The notes under the pieces were generated by a model, which did no database searches, was not told the origin of the DNA, and worked only from the letters and a program-made list of their open reading frames with translations. Positions 1 to 15,100 of a stretch of DNA of 64,000 nucleotides are shown here, piece by piece (the first letter of the stretch is position 1; each line of letters starts with the position of its first letter). Both the position numbers and the translations under genes were made by a program. The stretch is from Anisakis pegreffii. Lineage: Eukaryota > Nematoda > Chromadorea > Rhabditida > Anisakidae. The stretch covers positions 1 through 64,000 of the forward strand of contig JAPYMA010001168.1 of NCBI GenBank assembly GCA_035041965.1. Direction: 5' to 3'.

Positions 1-75
1 TTGTTTCGTCGGGATTACCGATGCCAATTGCTTCGAGAGACCATAGATCTTCGATGTTGAAGTGAACAGAGCCGA

Positions 76-1416
76 CTACGACGAGGGCAGTTTTGATAGT
101 AGATAGTGGGCGATATTGTTGGTGGACGTGACCATATCCGCCAATGAGGGGCCGATCTGTGAGTCGTATAATGTGAATCCAGAATCGAGGCGTTGAACAG
201 GTTGAGGGTTGATTTCAGTAATGAAGTTTGATCCAATGAGCAAATCAGGGGAGTCATGGTGGATAGGAATTGGTAATTCGGTGGAGTTGGGTGAGTTTAG
301 GCTTGGAAGGTCGCGTTCAGTAATGCGAACGTGAGGGAATGGTTGAGTGATACGCGGTAAGGTGTGTGCTTCGAGAATGCGTCTGGATCCATCGGTGAGG
401 ACGATACCGAGTTTTACCGTAATACTTGTGTATGTGTTTCCGATGGAGTCGCCAACTCCGTGGATGGTTAATGGGGTACGTTGGCCGTGGTCAAGGCCAA
501 GTTTAGAAGCGAAGTATTCGGTTATGAATGATGTTTGGCTCCCTTGATCTAAAAATGTTTTGGCTGGGCGAGTCGTTTGAGGCAAGCTTGTATTGTACAC
601 GAGAGTTGTTTGACAAAGAAGAAGTGGAATTCTGGAGTCGGATGTGTCATTATGGATGTTCGTTTGCGCTGTGGCAGAGAGATGGTTTTGATCGGAAGGG
701 TGGTCGGATGGAGAAAGCTGTTGAGAGGTCATATTGGTTGGTATAGGTGGGTCATGTTGTAATGGAGACGAGAGAGTTGCAGCATGAGTGGAAGTGAGGG
801 TCTGTTGAGAAGCTGTAAGGCAAAGTAGTTTGTGGTGTGCCGCATTGCAGTATGCACACTTTCTGGCAGTGCAGGTTGGACTATTGTGATTCCCTCGAAG
901 GCAGAGGAAACACAGTTTCAGTTCTGTGGCTCGTCTTCTTCGATCGAGTGGCGATTTATAAGTTGTGCAGTCTCTATTCCAGTGCATTCCATTACAAAAA
1001 ATACATGGGGTTCGTGGAGTGGGTTTGTTAGGGGTGGTTCGTGGGGAAAGGTGGTGAAATTTAGACGACGGTTGAGTATGGTTGCGTTGAGTTTGGAATG
1101 ACCGAGGTGTGAGGTTATGTGGGGAGGTGCGTTGAGGAATTGCTGTGAATGCTGATGATTGTCGAGTGAAGTCATTTTTTCTTTTTATGAATGGGGGTTT
1201 GGGATGTGCGTGTGTGTCTTCTGGATGTGAGGAGGAGTTGTTAACGAAATTGGAGAGGGATGAGTTTTTGATGGGCTCCACGTCGGCTAACATTAGGGCG
1301 GTGTTTAGAAGAATGGTGAGGAAGACGTTGGGAGTGTACGGTTTGTGTTTGAGTTTTTCCGGATGCATGAGTGTCTTCGTGGTCATGCTGAGGTGATCTT
1401 CGAGTTCGTAGATCAC
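76..1416 (-). pseudogene. BEL/Pao gag C-terminus with zinc knuckles and aspartic protease start
   Basis: This frame continues the preceding gag frame. It has a Pro/Ser/Thr-rich spacer, then a Cys/His cluster (CIFCNGMHWNRDC, CFLCLRGNHNSPTC, CAYCNAAHHKLLC) typical of the zinc-knuckle region of Pao gag. After another Ser/Thr linker comes a retropepsin-like segment with the DQGSQTSFI motif, whose catalytic Asp sits in a D-x-G-S context, as in the DUF1758 family. The frame ends at a stop at 76. In another frame, bases ~15-75 encode DLWSLEAIGIG, the sequence expected next, so a second frameshift lies near position 100. No intact polyprotein can be read. Confidence 0.85.
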
Positions 1417-2282
1417 ATGCTCGCTGTCTGTATCGATATGCCAGCAATTTGCATTTGATGTATGATTCGACTTGCTTGATTGTGGTAACGCATAAGATCT
1501 GTTGAATTGTGTTCGGGGTTGCGTAGCTGGCGTAGTTCGTCGTGCAGGCGGCGACCGAGGGTGTTCTTATTACCGAATTGCAGCTGAAGTGTTTTAATGA
1601 CTGGCTCATAACTGTCCTCATGTAGGTGGTAGCCGCGGGTGGCGTCGAGGGCTTTTCCTCGAAGGCAACTGAGCAGATAGGATAATTTTTGTATATTGGA
1701 AAGGTGAGGTTGCCGATCTACTGTATTTTCGAAAAGGGCCCAAAAGTCGTACCAACGAGATGGATCGCCGTTGAATATGGGCAGCTCCATTTTGGGTAGG
1801 GGTACCAATTCAAGAATGGGGTTGGGTATTGGAGAAGCTGGGCGGTTGGGTGAAGGAGGTTGTAATTGGTGGAGTGCGGTATTGAGGTCGTGTTCAAGAA
1901 ATTCGAGTTTTTGAATGCGGTTGGTAATCTGGTCAAGGGTGGAGTAAAGGCCGTTGGGGTCGTTAACCATTTTGTTGAATGAATCGTGTTCGGCTTGAAT
2001 GAGTGCCGGAGGATCTTTTGAGGAAAGTTGGTTGATAATGTTCGACCATTGATTGAACATTTGTTGGAGTGTAGCCTGTTTAGTTTGGAGGAGGCGACGA
2101 GTCGTGTCAGCGGCGCGGGCATTTTGACGAATTGTGGTGACTTGTTCGTGAAGGTCAATATTGGGGTCGATAGAGAATTCGAGTAGTTTGTCGCATTGTT
2201 GAATCAGAGGCTGGCATGCTGAAAGAGCTGCGGGTGATGTGAGGGATAGGTGAGTTGAACGGAGAGGGACGGCTGTCTGCAT
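1413..2282 (-). pseudogene. BEL/Pao gag, N-terminal frame
   Basis: A 289-aa reading frame begins at the ATG at 2282, about 20 bases downstream of the primer site. The first ~140 residues are helical and coiled-coil-like, with many Gln, Asn and Leu. A proline-rich linker follows. Then comes the conserved Pao region, with a motif PKMELPIFNGDPSRWYDFW near residue 165 and KLSYLLSCLRGKALDA near residue 200. The frame stops at TGA right after an ATG at ~1416, while the same protein continues in the next frame (76-1416), so a 2-base shift has broken it. The product would be the capsid precursor. Frames are reported as found. Confidence 0.8.
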
Positions 2283-2299
2283 GATTGTTAGTAGTGGAC

Positions 2300-2312
2300 T
2301 TACGACGCACCA
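2300..2312 (-). promoter_or_regulatory. tRNA primer-binding site (PBS)
   Basis: Directly after the LTR end, the minus strand reads TGGTGCGTCGTAA. TGG is the complement of the CCA tail of a tRNA, and the next bases resemble a tRNA-Gly-type 3' end. The position, with no gap after the LTR and just before the gag start codon region, is what minus-strand DNA priming requires. Confidence 0.6.
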
Positions 2313-2715
2313 TGTAGCGTAATAAAACGGAATCCGAACGGAAGGGTCGGGTGACTACAGTGGAGAATACAGGTCCGGGGATGAGTGGTCCTTTTTGAAG
2401 CTGGGGACCTAGACTATTTCCCTCATACAATACAATATAATATAAACAAACAATCAGTATCACTGATCACGTTGACGTAGGTAGATCGTCGTGTCGTACT
2501 GGTAGCTCGGTGCTGGCGGTCCGTCGAATACTTCCTCGAATTGGAAGGTTAATCTCCCCGAATATATAGTGAGGCAATGGCCTCTCTGAATATATAGTGA
2601 GGCGAAGGCCTCTCGGAATATATAGTGAGGCGAAGGCCTCTCTGAATATATAGTGAGGCGAAGGCCTCTTTGAATATCGGTGGTTTGGGTGAAATCCCAG
2701 AATGAACTGTATACA
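2313..2715 (-). repeat. 5' LTR of the BEL/Pao element
   Basis: A ~403-bp LTR is inferred. On the minus strand it starts TGTATAC at 2715 and ends CTACA at 2313, which gives the usual TG...CA termini, and the primer-binding site follows at once. It contains a 28-bp tandem array rich in TATA. The inner edge is well supported by the adjoining primer site. The outer edge at 2715 rests only on the TG dinucleotide and a sensible length, because the partner LTR is outside the window. Confidence 0.6.
2560..2671 (-). repeat. Four 28-bp tandem repeats inside the LTR
   Basis: Units start at 2560, 2588, 2616 and 2644, with a truncated fifth at 2672, so the period is exactly 28. Each unit carries TATATA and a short inverted repeat with arms GAGGC and GCCTC around GAAG. 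The first unit differs slightly (GAGGCAATGGCCTC). On the coding (minus) strand each hairpin lies just upstream of a TATATA box. Confidence 0.9.
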
Positions 2716-3109
2716 ATACCTCGCTCTTTTATACGTTTCGATTATCTAAGAATCCCACCCCTTTCCCAAGGGTTGGGGTGATGTTTGGGTTATAGTCTTC
2801 ATAGCTGGCTTTTATCACATCTGACATCTTTATCAGCTTCTCCGATCTTTTCAATATTCGTGCGAAAATTATGACGGCGTGAATCATACCTTTTGCACGA
2901 CAGAGCCGCCACCTTCCCTTTTGCATAACCTATCCCCATCAATCAATTTCTCACTTTGTATAATATAACCTTGCATCATCATCATATTGTTAAATAAAAT
3001 CCTACTACTCGTTCCCTCGTTACCGCACCACAAAACGCCACTCAACAACATAAGATTTGTCGTCGAGAATAAATCTTTCACGAACAAAAGTTCCCTAAAT
3101 TTACTCTTC
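2716..3109. other. Flank between LTR and satellite, no supported gene
   Basis: About 390 bases separate the LTR from the first clear satellite monomer. The minus strand is open in two overlapping frames, but they show no recognisable domain, no splice logic joining them to a neighbour, and low-complexity Met runs. The segment probably belongs to the same intron or intergenic spacer that hosts the satellite. Confidence 0.5.
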
Positions 3110-6100
3110 TCGACACTCACCGTCTTCTCAGCTTTGCCCGGGAACATATCATCATTTATACATCGTTCGATCGAGCAGAATCTCTTCTTTCTAACGACTG
3201 AAATGCCGGCTTGAAAATTCCCACTTTTCGAGGAGATATATTAATTTTTGTGATGCTATTCGGTTAAAGACATTCAAGCCTACCGTACCCTCAGCTTTGA
3301 CCAGTAACATATCAACTTCTTCACACCAATCGATCAAGCTGAATCTCTGGATAAAGAAAATCATATATTTTGTCGAGCGATTTTGCTTAGTTGAGGAGAT
3401 CTAGCTATTTTTTTAAAGCTATCTTATCTAGCGCTGAGTCGCTCATTCACACTCCCGTATGATCACTGTAGATCAATAGAGGCTGTACATAACTATAGAA
3501 ATTTGACTTTGATGTATTCGAGCTCACCGTCTTCTCAGCTTTGCCCGGAAACATATCATCATTTATACACCGTTCGATCGAGCAGAATCTCTTCTTTCTA
3601 ACGACTGAAATGCCGGCTTGAAAATTTCCAGTTTACGAGGAGATATAGGGATTTTTGTGATCCTAATTAATGAAAATTTGAGTTTGATGATGTATTCAAG
3701 CTCACTGTCTTCTCAGCTTTGCCCGGAAACATATCATCATTTATACATCGTTCGATCGAGCAGAATCTCGCCTTTCCAACACTGAAATGCCGCCTTGAAA
3801 ATTCCCACCATTCGAGGAGATATATTAATTTTTGTGATGCCATTCGGTTAAAGACATTCAAGCCTACCGTACCCTCAGCTTTGACCAGTAACATATCAAC
3901 TTCTTCACACCAATCGATCAAGCTGAATCTCTGGATAAAGAAAATCATATATCTTGTCGAGCGATTTTGCTTATTTGAGGAGATCTAGCTATTTTTTTAA
4001 AGCTATCTTATCTAGCGCTGAGTCGCTCATTCACACTCCCGTATGATCACTATAGATCAATAGAGGCTGTACATAACTATAGAAATTTGACTTCGATGTA
4101 TTCGAGCTCACCGTCTTCTCAGCTTTGCCCGGAAACATATCATCATTTATACATCGTTCGATCGAGCGGAATCTCGCCTTTCTAAGACTGAAATGCCGGC
4201 TTGAAAATTTCCAGTTTACGAGGAGATATAGGGATTTTTGTGATCCTAATTAATGAAAATTTGAGTTTGATGATGTATTCAAGCTCACTGTCTTCTCAGC
4301 TTTGCCCGGAAACATATCATCATTTATACATCGTTCGATCGAGCGGAATCTCGCCTTTCCAACACTGAAATGCCGCCTTGAAAATTCCCACCATTCGAGG
4401 AGATATATTAATTTTTGTGATGCCATTCGGTTAAAGACATTCAAGCCTACCGTACCCTCAGCTTTGACCAGTAACATATCAACTTCTTCACACCAATCGA
4501 TCAAGCTGAATCTCTGGATAAAGAAAATCATATATCTTGTCGAGCGATTTTGCTTATTTGAGGAGATCTAGCTATTTTTTTAAAGCTATCTTATCTAGCG
4601 CTGAGTCGCTCATTCACACTCCCGTATGATCACTATAGATCAATAGAGGCTGTACATAACTATAGAAATTTGACTTCGATGTATTCGAGCTCACCGTCTT
4701 CTCAGCTTTGCCCGGAAACATATCATCATTTATACATCGTTCGATCGAGCGGAATCTCGCCTTTCTAAGACTGAAATGCCGGCTTGAAAATTTCCAGTTT
4801 ACGAGGAGATATAGGGATTTTTGTGATCCTAATTAATGAAAATTTGAGTTTGATGATGTATTCAAGCTCACTGTCTTCTCAAGTTTGATGATGTATTCAA
4901 GCTCACTGTCTTCTCAGCTTTGCCCGGAAACATATCATCATTTATACATCGTTCGATCGAGCAGAATCTCTTCTTTCTAACACTGAAATGCCGGCTTGAA
5001 AATTCCCACTTTTCGAGGAGATATATTAATTTTTGTGATGCCATTCGGTTAAAGACATTCAAGCCTACCGTACCCTCAGCTTTGACCAGTAACATATCAA
5101 CTTCTTCACACCAATCGATCAAGCTGAATCTCTGGATAAAGAAAATCATATATCTTGTCGAGCGATTTTGCTTAGTTGAGGAGATCTAGCTATTTTTTTA
5201 AAGCTATCTTATCTAGCGCTGAGTCGCTCATTCACACTCCCGTATGATCACTATAGATCAATAGAGGCTGTACATAACTATAGAAATTTGACTTCGATGT
5301 ATTCGAGCTCACCGTCTTCTCAGCTTTGCCCGGAAACATATCATCATTTATACACCGTTCGATCGAGCAGAATCTCTTCTTTCTAACGGTGAAATGACTG
5401 CGTGGAAATTCTCCAGTTCCTACGAGGAGATATAGGAATTTTTGTGATCCTAATTAATGAAAATTTGAGTTTGATGATGTATTCAAGCTCACTGTCTTCT
5501 CAGCTTTGCCCGGAAACATATCATCATTTATACACCGTTCGATCGAGCAGAATCTCTTCTTTCTAACGATGAAATGCAGGCTTGAAAATTTCCACTTTTC
5601 GAGGAGATATATTAATTTTTGTGATGCTATTCGGTTAAAGACATCCAATCCTACCGTACCCTCAGCATTGACCAGTAACATATCAACTTCTTCACACCAA
5701 TCGATCAAGCTGAATCTCTGGATAAAGAAAATCATATATTTTGTCGAGCGATTTTGCTTAGTTGAGGAGATCTAGCTATTTTTTTAAAGCTATCTTAACT
5801 AGCGCTGAGTCGCTCATTCACATTCCCGTATGATCACTGTAGATCAATAGAGGCTGTACATAACTATAGAAATTTGAGTTTGATGTATTCAAGCTCACCG
5901 TCTTCTCAGCTTTGCCCGGAAACATATCATCTTTTATAAACCGTTTGATCGAGCAGAATCTCTTCTTTCTAATGATGAAACGCAGGCTTGAAAGTTTCCA
6001 CTTTGCGAGGAGATATATTAATTTTTGTGATGCTATTCGGGTAAAGACATTGAAGCTTACCTAACCCTCAGCTTTGACCAGTAACATATCGATTTCTTCG

Positions 6101-6195
6101 CACCAATCGATCCAGCAGAGTCTCTGGATAAAGAAAATCAGATATCTTGTCTAGCGATTTTGCTTAGTTGAGGAGACCTAGCTATTTTTTTAAAG
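3110..6195. repeat. Higher-order satellite array, unit ~583 bp
   Basis: The anchor GATGTATTC-AGCTCACCG recurs at 3511, 4095, 4678, 5296 and 5882, giving spacings of 584, 583, 618 and 586. Each unit has three related blocks of about 163, 244 and 177 bp. All three share the order CTCAGCTTTG, AACATATC, CGATC(A/G)AGC, GAATCTC, GAGGAGAT. The units at ~3690-4273 and ~4273-4856 are nearly identical, so homogenisation is recent. The 618-bp spacing comes from a 35-bp local duplication at ~4852-4920. The last copy (5880-6195) is the most diverged and runs into the acyltransferase exon. Confidence 0.93.
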
Positions 6196-7063
6196 CTATC
6201 TTAACTTATGATGTAACGGTTGCTTATCCTATCAATGTGGTGCAATCCGGGATCGATTTGGTGCTCAAGAGTGAAGCTCCTGAAAGAGTGCACTTCGACA
6301 TAAGGCGGATAGATATTGCGCACGTACCGAAAACTGACAGCGCTATTGCTGAATGGCTCAATCGGTAGCGTGCACCAACACATTTCTAATGTCTTAATCT
6401 TTTTTCACAACAATGAAGACTTCATCTGAATCGCATCATTCTTCTTTGATTACTCCAAACCTTCGTATAATAGACAATTGATTATAAAATTTGATAATGA
6501 TCCTTGAACAGTTCATTCTTCGTGCTTCAAGATATACATTCCATAAATTCAGTCTTATTCAGTGCCTTATAGTTACAGCCTTTACTTCCACTCGTGCAGT
6601 TACTCCAAATGATTTTATGCACTCATTCAGCACTCTTCCAACTACATCTCCTCGAAATCGAATAGGTTCTATCGACCAGATTATTTCCCTTTGATCTCTT
6701 GAAGTAGAGCCTGATCACTTACAGGTTATGGGTGCTGAAAGACGCAAAATTGGCCAAATATTATTCGATGCCACCTTTACAGAGGCAATTCTCCTCAGTG
6801 GGCGACATGTTCTTCCGGGATGTGAAGATGTATGCTTGAAAAATTGAGTGTTGAATTGAAACTACAAATTATTCGAAAGGTCCAATCAATTGGCTAATGG
6901 TATGAACTGAACATCGAATGAATATTTTCAGATGGTGACATTATATTCAGTAATTGCGGCATTTTTAATGAACTGTCTATATGGTGGTATCGATAAGATG
7001 GTTCATTATTTGTGGTTAAGATCGAAACCGAACAGGACTCGAACATTTTCAAGGAATCTTTGA
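6196..7063 (+). CDS. AGPAT/LCLAT1-like lysophospholipid acyltransferase, last three exons
   Basis: Three exons join in phase: 6196-6364, 6725-6821 and 6932-7063, ending in TGA. The first encodes YDVTVAYP, then a VHFDIRRIDI segment and AEWLNR. The second continues LWVLKDAKLAKYYS. This matches the region after the acyltransferase core in lysocardiolipin/LPA acyltransferases (DVTVAYP, HFHVxRY, W-x-x-KE-x-L-x-x-FY). The third encodes a hydrophobic segment, then YGGIDKMVHYLWL and a basic tail, like the C-terminus of LCLAT1. The catalytic NHxxxxD exons are not in the window and would lie left of the retrotransposon. Donors are GTAGCG and GTGAAG, both weak. The part between YYS and the last hydrophobic segment is shorter than in relatives, so a decaying gene is possible. 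Such enzymes act in ER or mitochondrial membranes on lysophospholipids. Confidence 0.65.
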
Positions 7064-7248
7064 TTAATTACCACAGAGTGACGAAATTAAATGTGTAATG
7101 TAATGTGTTCCTGTTGCTGTAGTTCTCGCGTTTATGTTCGTTAAGGTTCTTCATATTCTGATAGGTCTACGATTATATGTGATTATCATGGCGATATCGA
7201 TAAGATGGTTGGTTGCTTCATTATTTGGTACATAATAATAACGTTAAA

Positions 7249-7262
7249 AATAAATATTTATT
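7249..7262. promoter_or_regulatory. Palindromic bidirectional poly(A) signal
   Basis: AATAAATATTTATT is a perfect 14-bp palindrome with AATAAA on both strands. It lies 186 bases after the plus-strand acyltransferase stop (7063) and 256 bases beyond the minus-strand KRR1 stop (7518), where each convergent transcript needs its cleavage signal. Another plus-strand AATAAA occurs near 7379. Confidence 0.55.
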
Positions 7263-7517
7263 CCATCTGATACGTATTATCTCCTTCACAATGTTCAAGT
7301 AACGAAAAACAACTTCATTGAGCATAAGAGCATAAAAAACACAAATAAAAGAAAACCGTTTTCCGGATATTCAGCTAAAAATAAAGTATGCAACAACATA
7401 ATGCTAACGATAATAAGGAAAACAATGAAGTATTAGTGATCACAATAAAATTCAATCAATCAGATCAATTCTATGATAAGACGACGAGCAAAAAAGCAAC
7501 TCCAATCAATCACCAAT

Positions 7518-12163
<4,646 letters not shown>

Positions 12164-15100
12164 TCAGTTTTGTTTGGCCATATTATTCTTCTCCAGTAAT
12201 GCTACCAGCTGATGACGATGCTGCTGCAGAAACGAATTCAGATCGACATCGGTGCCGTTGTTGGCTGAGGTTGTCAGTTGAGGATTTGTTGATAGCTGGT
12301 GATGTTGCTGCGGCGACTCACCACTCGGTGATCGAGCTATCAGCGGACTGAAATTTTAAAACTTTTAACAATCAGTTTCCGAACAAAATAGCAAAATCAA
12401 TTTTTGAAGACAACTCACAAATACATACAAAAATAATCACATGGCCTTCGCGCAATAACTTCAATACTTTCTGTCTGTTTCTGTTGCAAAAGCTCGAACT
12501 CGAAAAAGCGGAATATTAATGAGAAATGCACTCAAATCAAAAACCAGGGGAGAGCTACCTTCACCACACATCGCATGCAAAAACCACTGTGTGCAAATTC
12601 AAAACAACACCCAGCTCAACACCGGATCGGTCTACAAAAATCACAATCAAATTTCCATACACGTTAATATCGTTCCAACCGCGCTATATGCAAAGAGTCG
12701 AGGAGATAAGAAAAAAAAGAAAAGATAGAAAACTAAAACGTTCAAACTGAAAAAAGAGAAATTCCAACTTTGGTCTTTGGCTTGATATGCTGTTCGGACT
12801 GTCACTGCGCCCTCCGTCCGGTTCATAACGATCATCAGTGATTTCCAGCCGTTTCCTCGCCTTCGTAACATGCTGATTCAAGTATTTCAACAGCTGCTCT
12901 TTGTCTTCTATTGGCAGCTGTGAGGATTCCACCTGAAAATTGACTGTTGTCTGTCATTCATTGCTCAATAGAAACATTACGAACGGATCGAATGCTCGGA
13001 AAGGAAATGAGTTGAAGCGCTTGAAAAGTTGAAAAAAAAGCAAAACAACCGAAAATCAATTACTATCACACAAAAAAACACGAAATGAACGAACCATTTG
13101 CCTTCCTTGCAACACCATATCCAGCCCGGTATTGAACTGCCGAACACATTCTTTGACATGTTTGGCCATTTCTAAATCATTCAAAAATTCATACGCTATT
13201 CGATGTTTTAACTGAGAAATGCTGCTGCTGCTGTTGCAGTCATCACACTGATAATCTTCCCTCTTCTCATCCGTAGTACCACTACTTTGACAATTATTCT
13301 CTCCATTATCACTGCTACTGTTTTGGCTATCAGCATTACTATTCGCCGTATTGTTCGTGTAATTATCATTACCTTCTACATCCCTACAATCGTTCAGTTG
13401 TCTCGTTGCACGGTTTAGTCTAGTGTGATAAGCTGTCATCATCTGATTAAGTCCATTTTTATACCTAAAACTCATTGCTTGGCTCATCGTATGGCCACCC
13501 TCTTCCTGATCCCCACCATACCCACTATCACAGGTCATCAGCAAATTGTTTATATCCTTGGAATTTTTAGCGATAATTCCAGTGCGCACATAATCACCAT
13601 TAATATTATTATTATTATTATTATTATCAGCACCATCGCAATAATATTTATCATAATCACTCTGACTCAATACTTTCGCAGAGTCTGCGAATGATTTAGT
13701 TTCACTGGTGTTCATTCGCCTGTTTCCAGTAGCTTTTTTACGCTGATAAGATATTACATGTTTGTTGGGATCACTATTTGCACTTCGTGAACGCAGTGTG
13801 ATCGCATGCGAACGACTCATCATCATCATCAAATTCAGATTATTCACATCGGTTGATGGGGACGAATAGGTGGGTCGTTTGAATTTAGTCGTATTCAGCA
13901 ACGATTTGTTTGCAGACAGAATATTATTGTTACAATGAGCAAGATTATCGTTAGTGGAGCCATTGCTGGCATCAATATTATGACAAGATGACGATAATCG
14001 CAGCATCTCATCAGCAGATGGTGCATCAGCGAATTTCACCGAACGACGTCGACGTGTTGCGGGTGTTGATCGCTGACAAGTTTGGTTCTGATCGCAGCCA
14101 TTTGCGAGTATATTCATTTTTTCATCCATTTCTCAGATTAACCCACACAAACAAACGAACAGATTTTCTTTCGTTCACACCTTCAACATTCCACTTTTTA
14201 TGACAGCCCACTCACTAAGTACGTGATAACAATTGCGATAATGATCAACAGCCAACATTTTTTTTTGGAATCTAACACAAATCTTTAGAGAACCTTTCGA
14301 TTCTTCTTCAAAACAACTTCAATCTATTCAAAATCGTCTATTCAGTCTAAATTTTAACCTGAAATCTTACGAGTTCTCCATGAAAATTGTGAAAACATTT
14401 GAATGTTAACAGCTGGAAAATTCGGGTACAGTTACTATACACTCGGCTATAGGAGCGTAAACGAAAACAAGAGCGTAAACGATCGCATCGTAGAGTTGCA
14501 CCTCAAAACTTATAAGCAATACCAATGGAACGGCCGGCAGTCATTTACCTCATAAGTTCCAACAATACAACTAAATTCAGAAAAGGTATTCGCGTAAATT
14601 CTCAACTGTGCACTCTGAATAAAAAGTGTTATAGCATCGTAAAAATAAAAACTTCACATTAATGGCAACAACTTCACATTACAATCAAAAACTCAATAGA
14701 GCTAAAGCAACAGTCAACAAATAACAATAAAATTAATGGTAAGTGCAATAATATTATTTGTAACGATGTAGGAGGCACAGATCTAAATAATACAAGTCTC
14801 ATATTGGATTTAATCGTTGCTAAAGAAGTATGTGTACATAGTTGGAATATTGAAATATGAACTTACTAACAAATGAATCAGAGTAAAGCTGAATGCAGCA
14901 GAATACGGGGCGGCAATCAGCATAAGCAAATAGTAGGGAATGTATTCATTACAATTGGGCTAACACGAGTAGTGAATGCATATTTGCATAAAGCTATTCA
15001 CAGAACATAGAAAGCAAAACAGATTCTCAAGACATTATATTGTTAAGATGGATTTTAAGAACCTAAAGATTCGCAGACGATGCAGATTCGATCGGTTAGA

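Larger units (their letters stand above)
1..2715 (-). mobile_element. BEL/Pao LTR retrotransposon, 5' portion
   Basis: This is the upstream part of an LTR retrotransposon read on the minus strand. In order from 2715 downward it has a 5' LTR, a primer-binding site touching the LTR, a gag reading frame with the Pao-associated DUF1759-type region, two or three zinc knuckles, and the start of the DUF1758 aspartic protease. That order is typical of the BEL/Pao group. Reverse transcriptase, RNase H, integrase and the 3' LTR would lie left of position 1. The coding part is broken by frameshifts near 1414 and near 100, so this copy is probably inactive. Without the second LTR, neither the target-site duplication nor the age can be read. 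Confidence 0.9.

Noticed and set aside
2884..3147. Minus-strand SGVLWCGNEG, faintly like the LWCG of secreted phospholipase A2
   Set aside because: The following catalytic CCRxHD segment is absent and Met/Lys runs follow; four residues of similarity are not enough.
3667..5775. Repeated 93-codon (minus) and 89-codon (plus) ORFs, one per satellite unit
   Set aside because: They recur only because the unit is homogenised. Both strands are open over the same bases, the frames start inside repeat sequence, and other parts of the unit have stops. No domain is recognisable.
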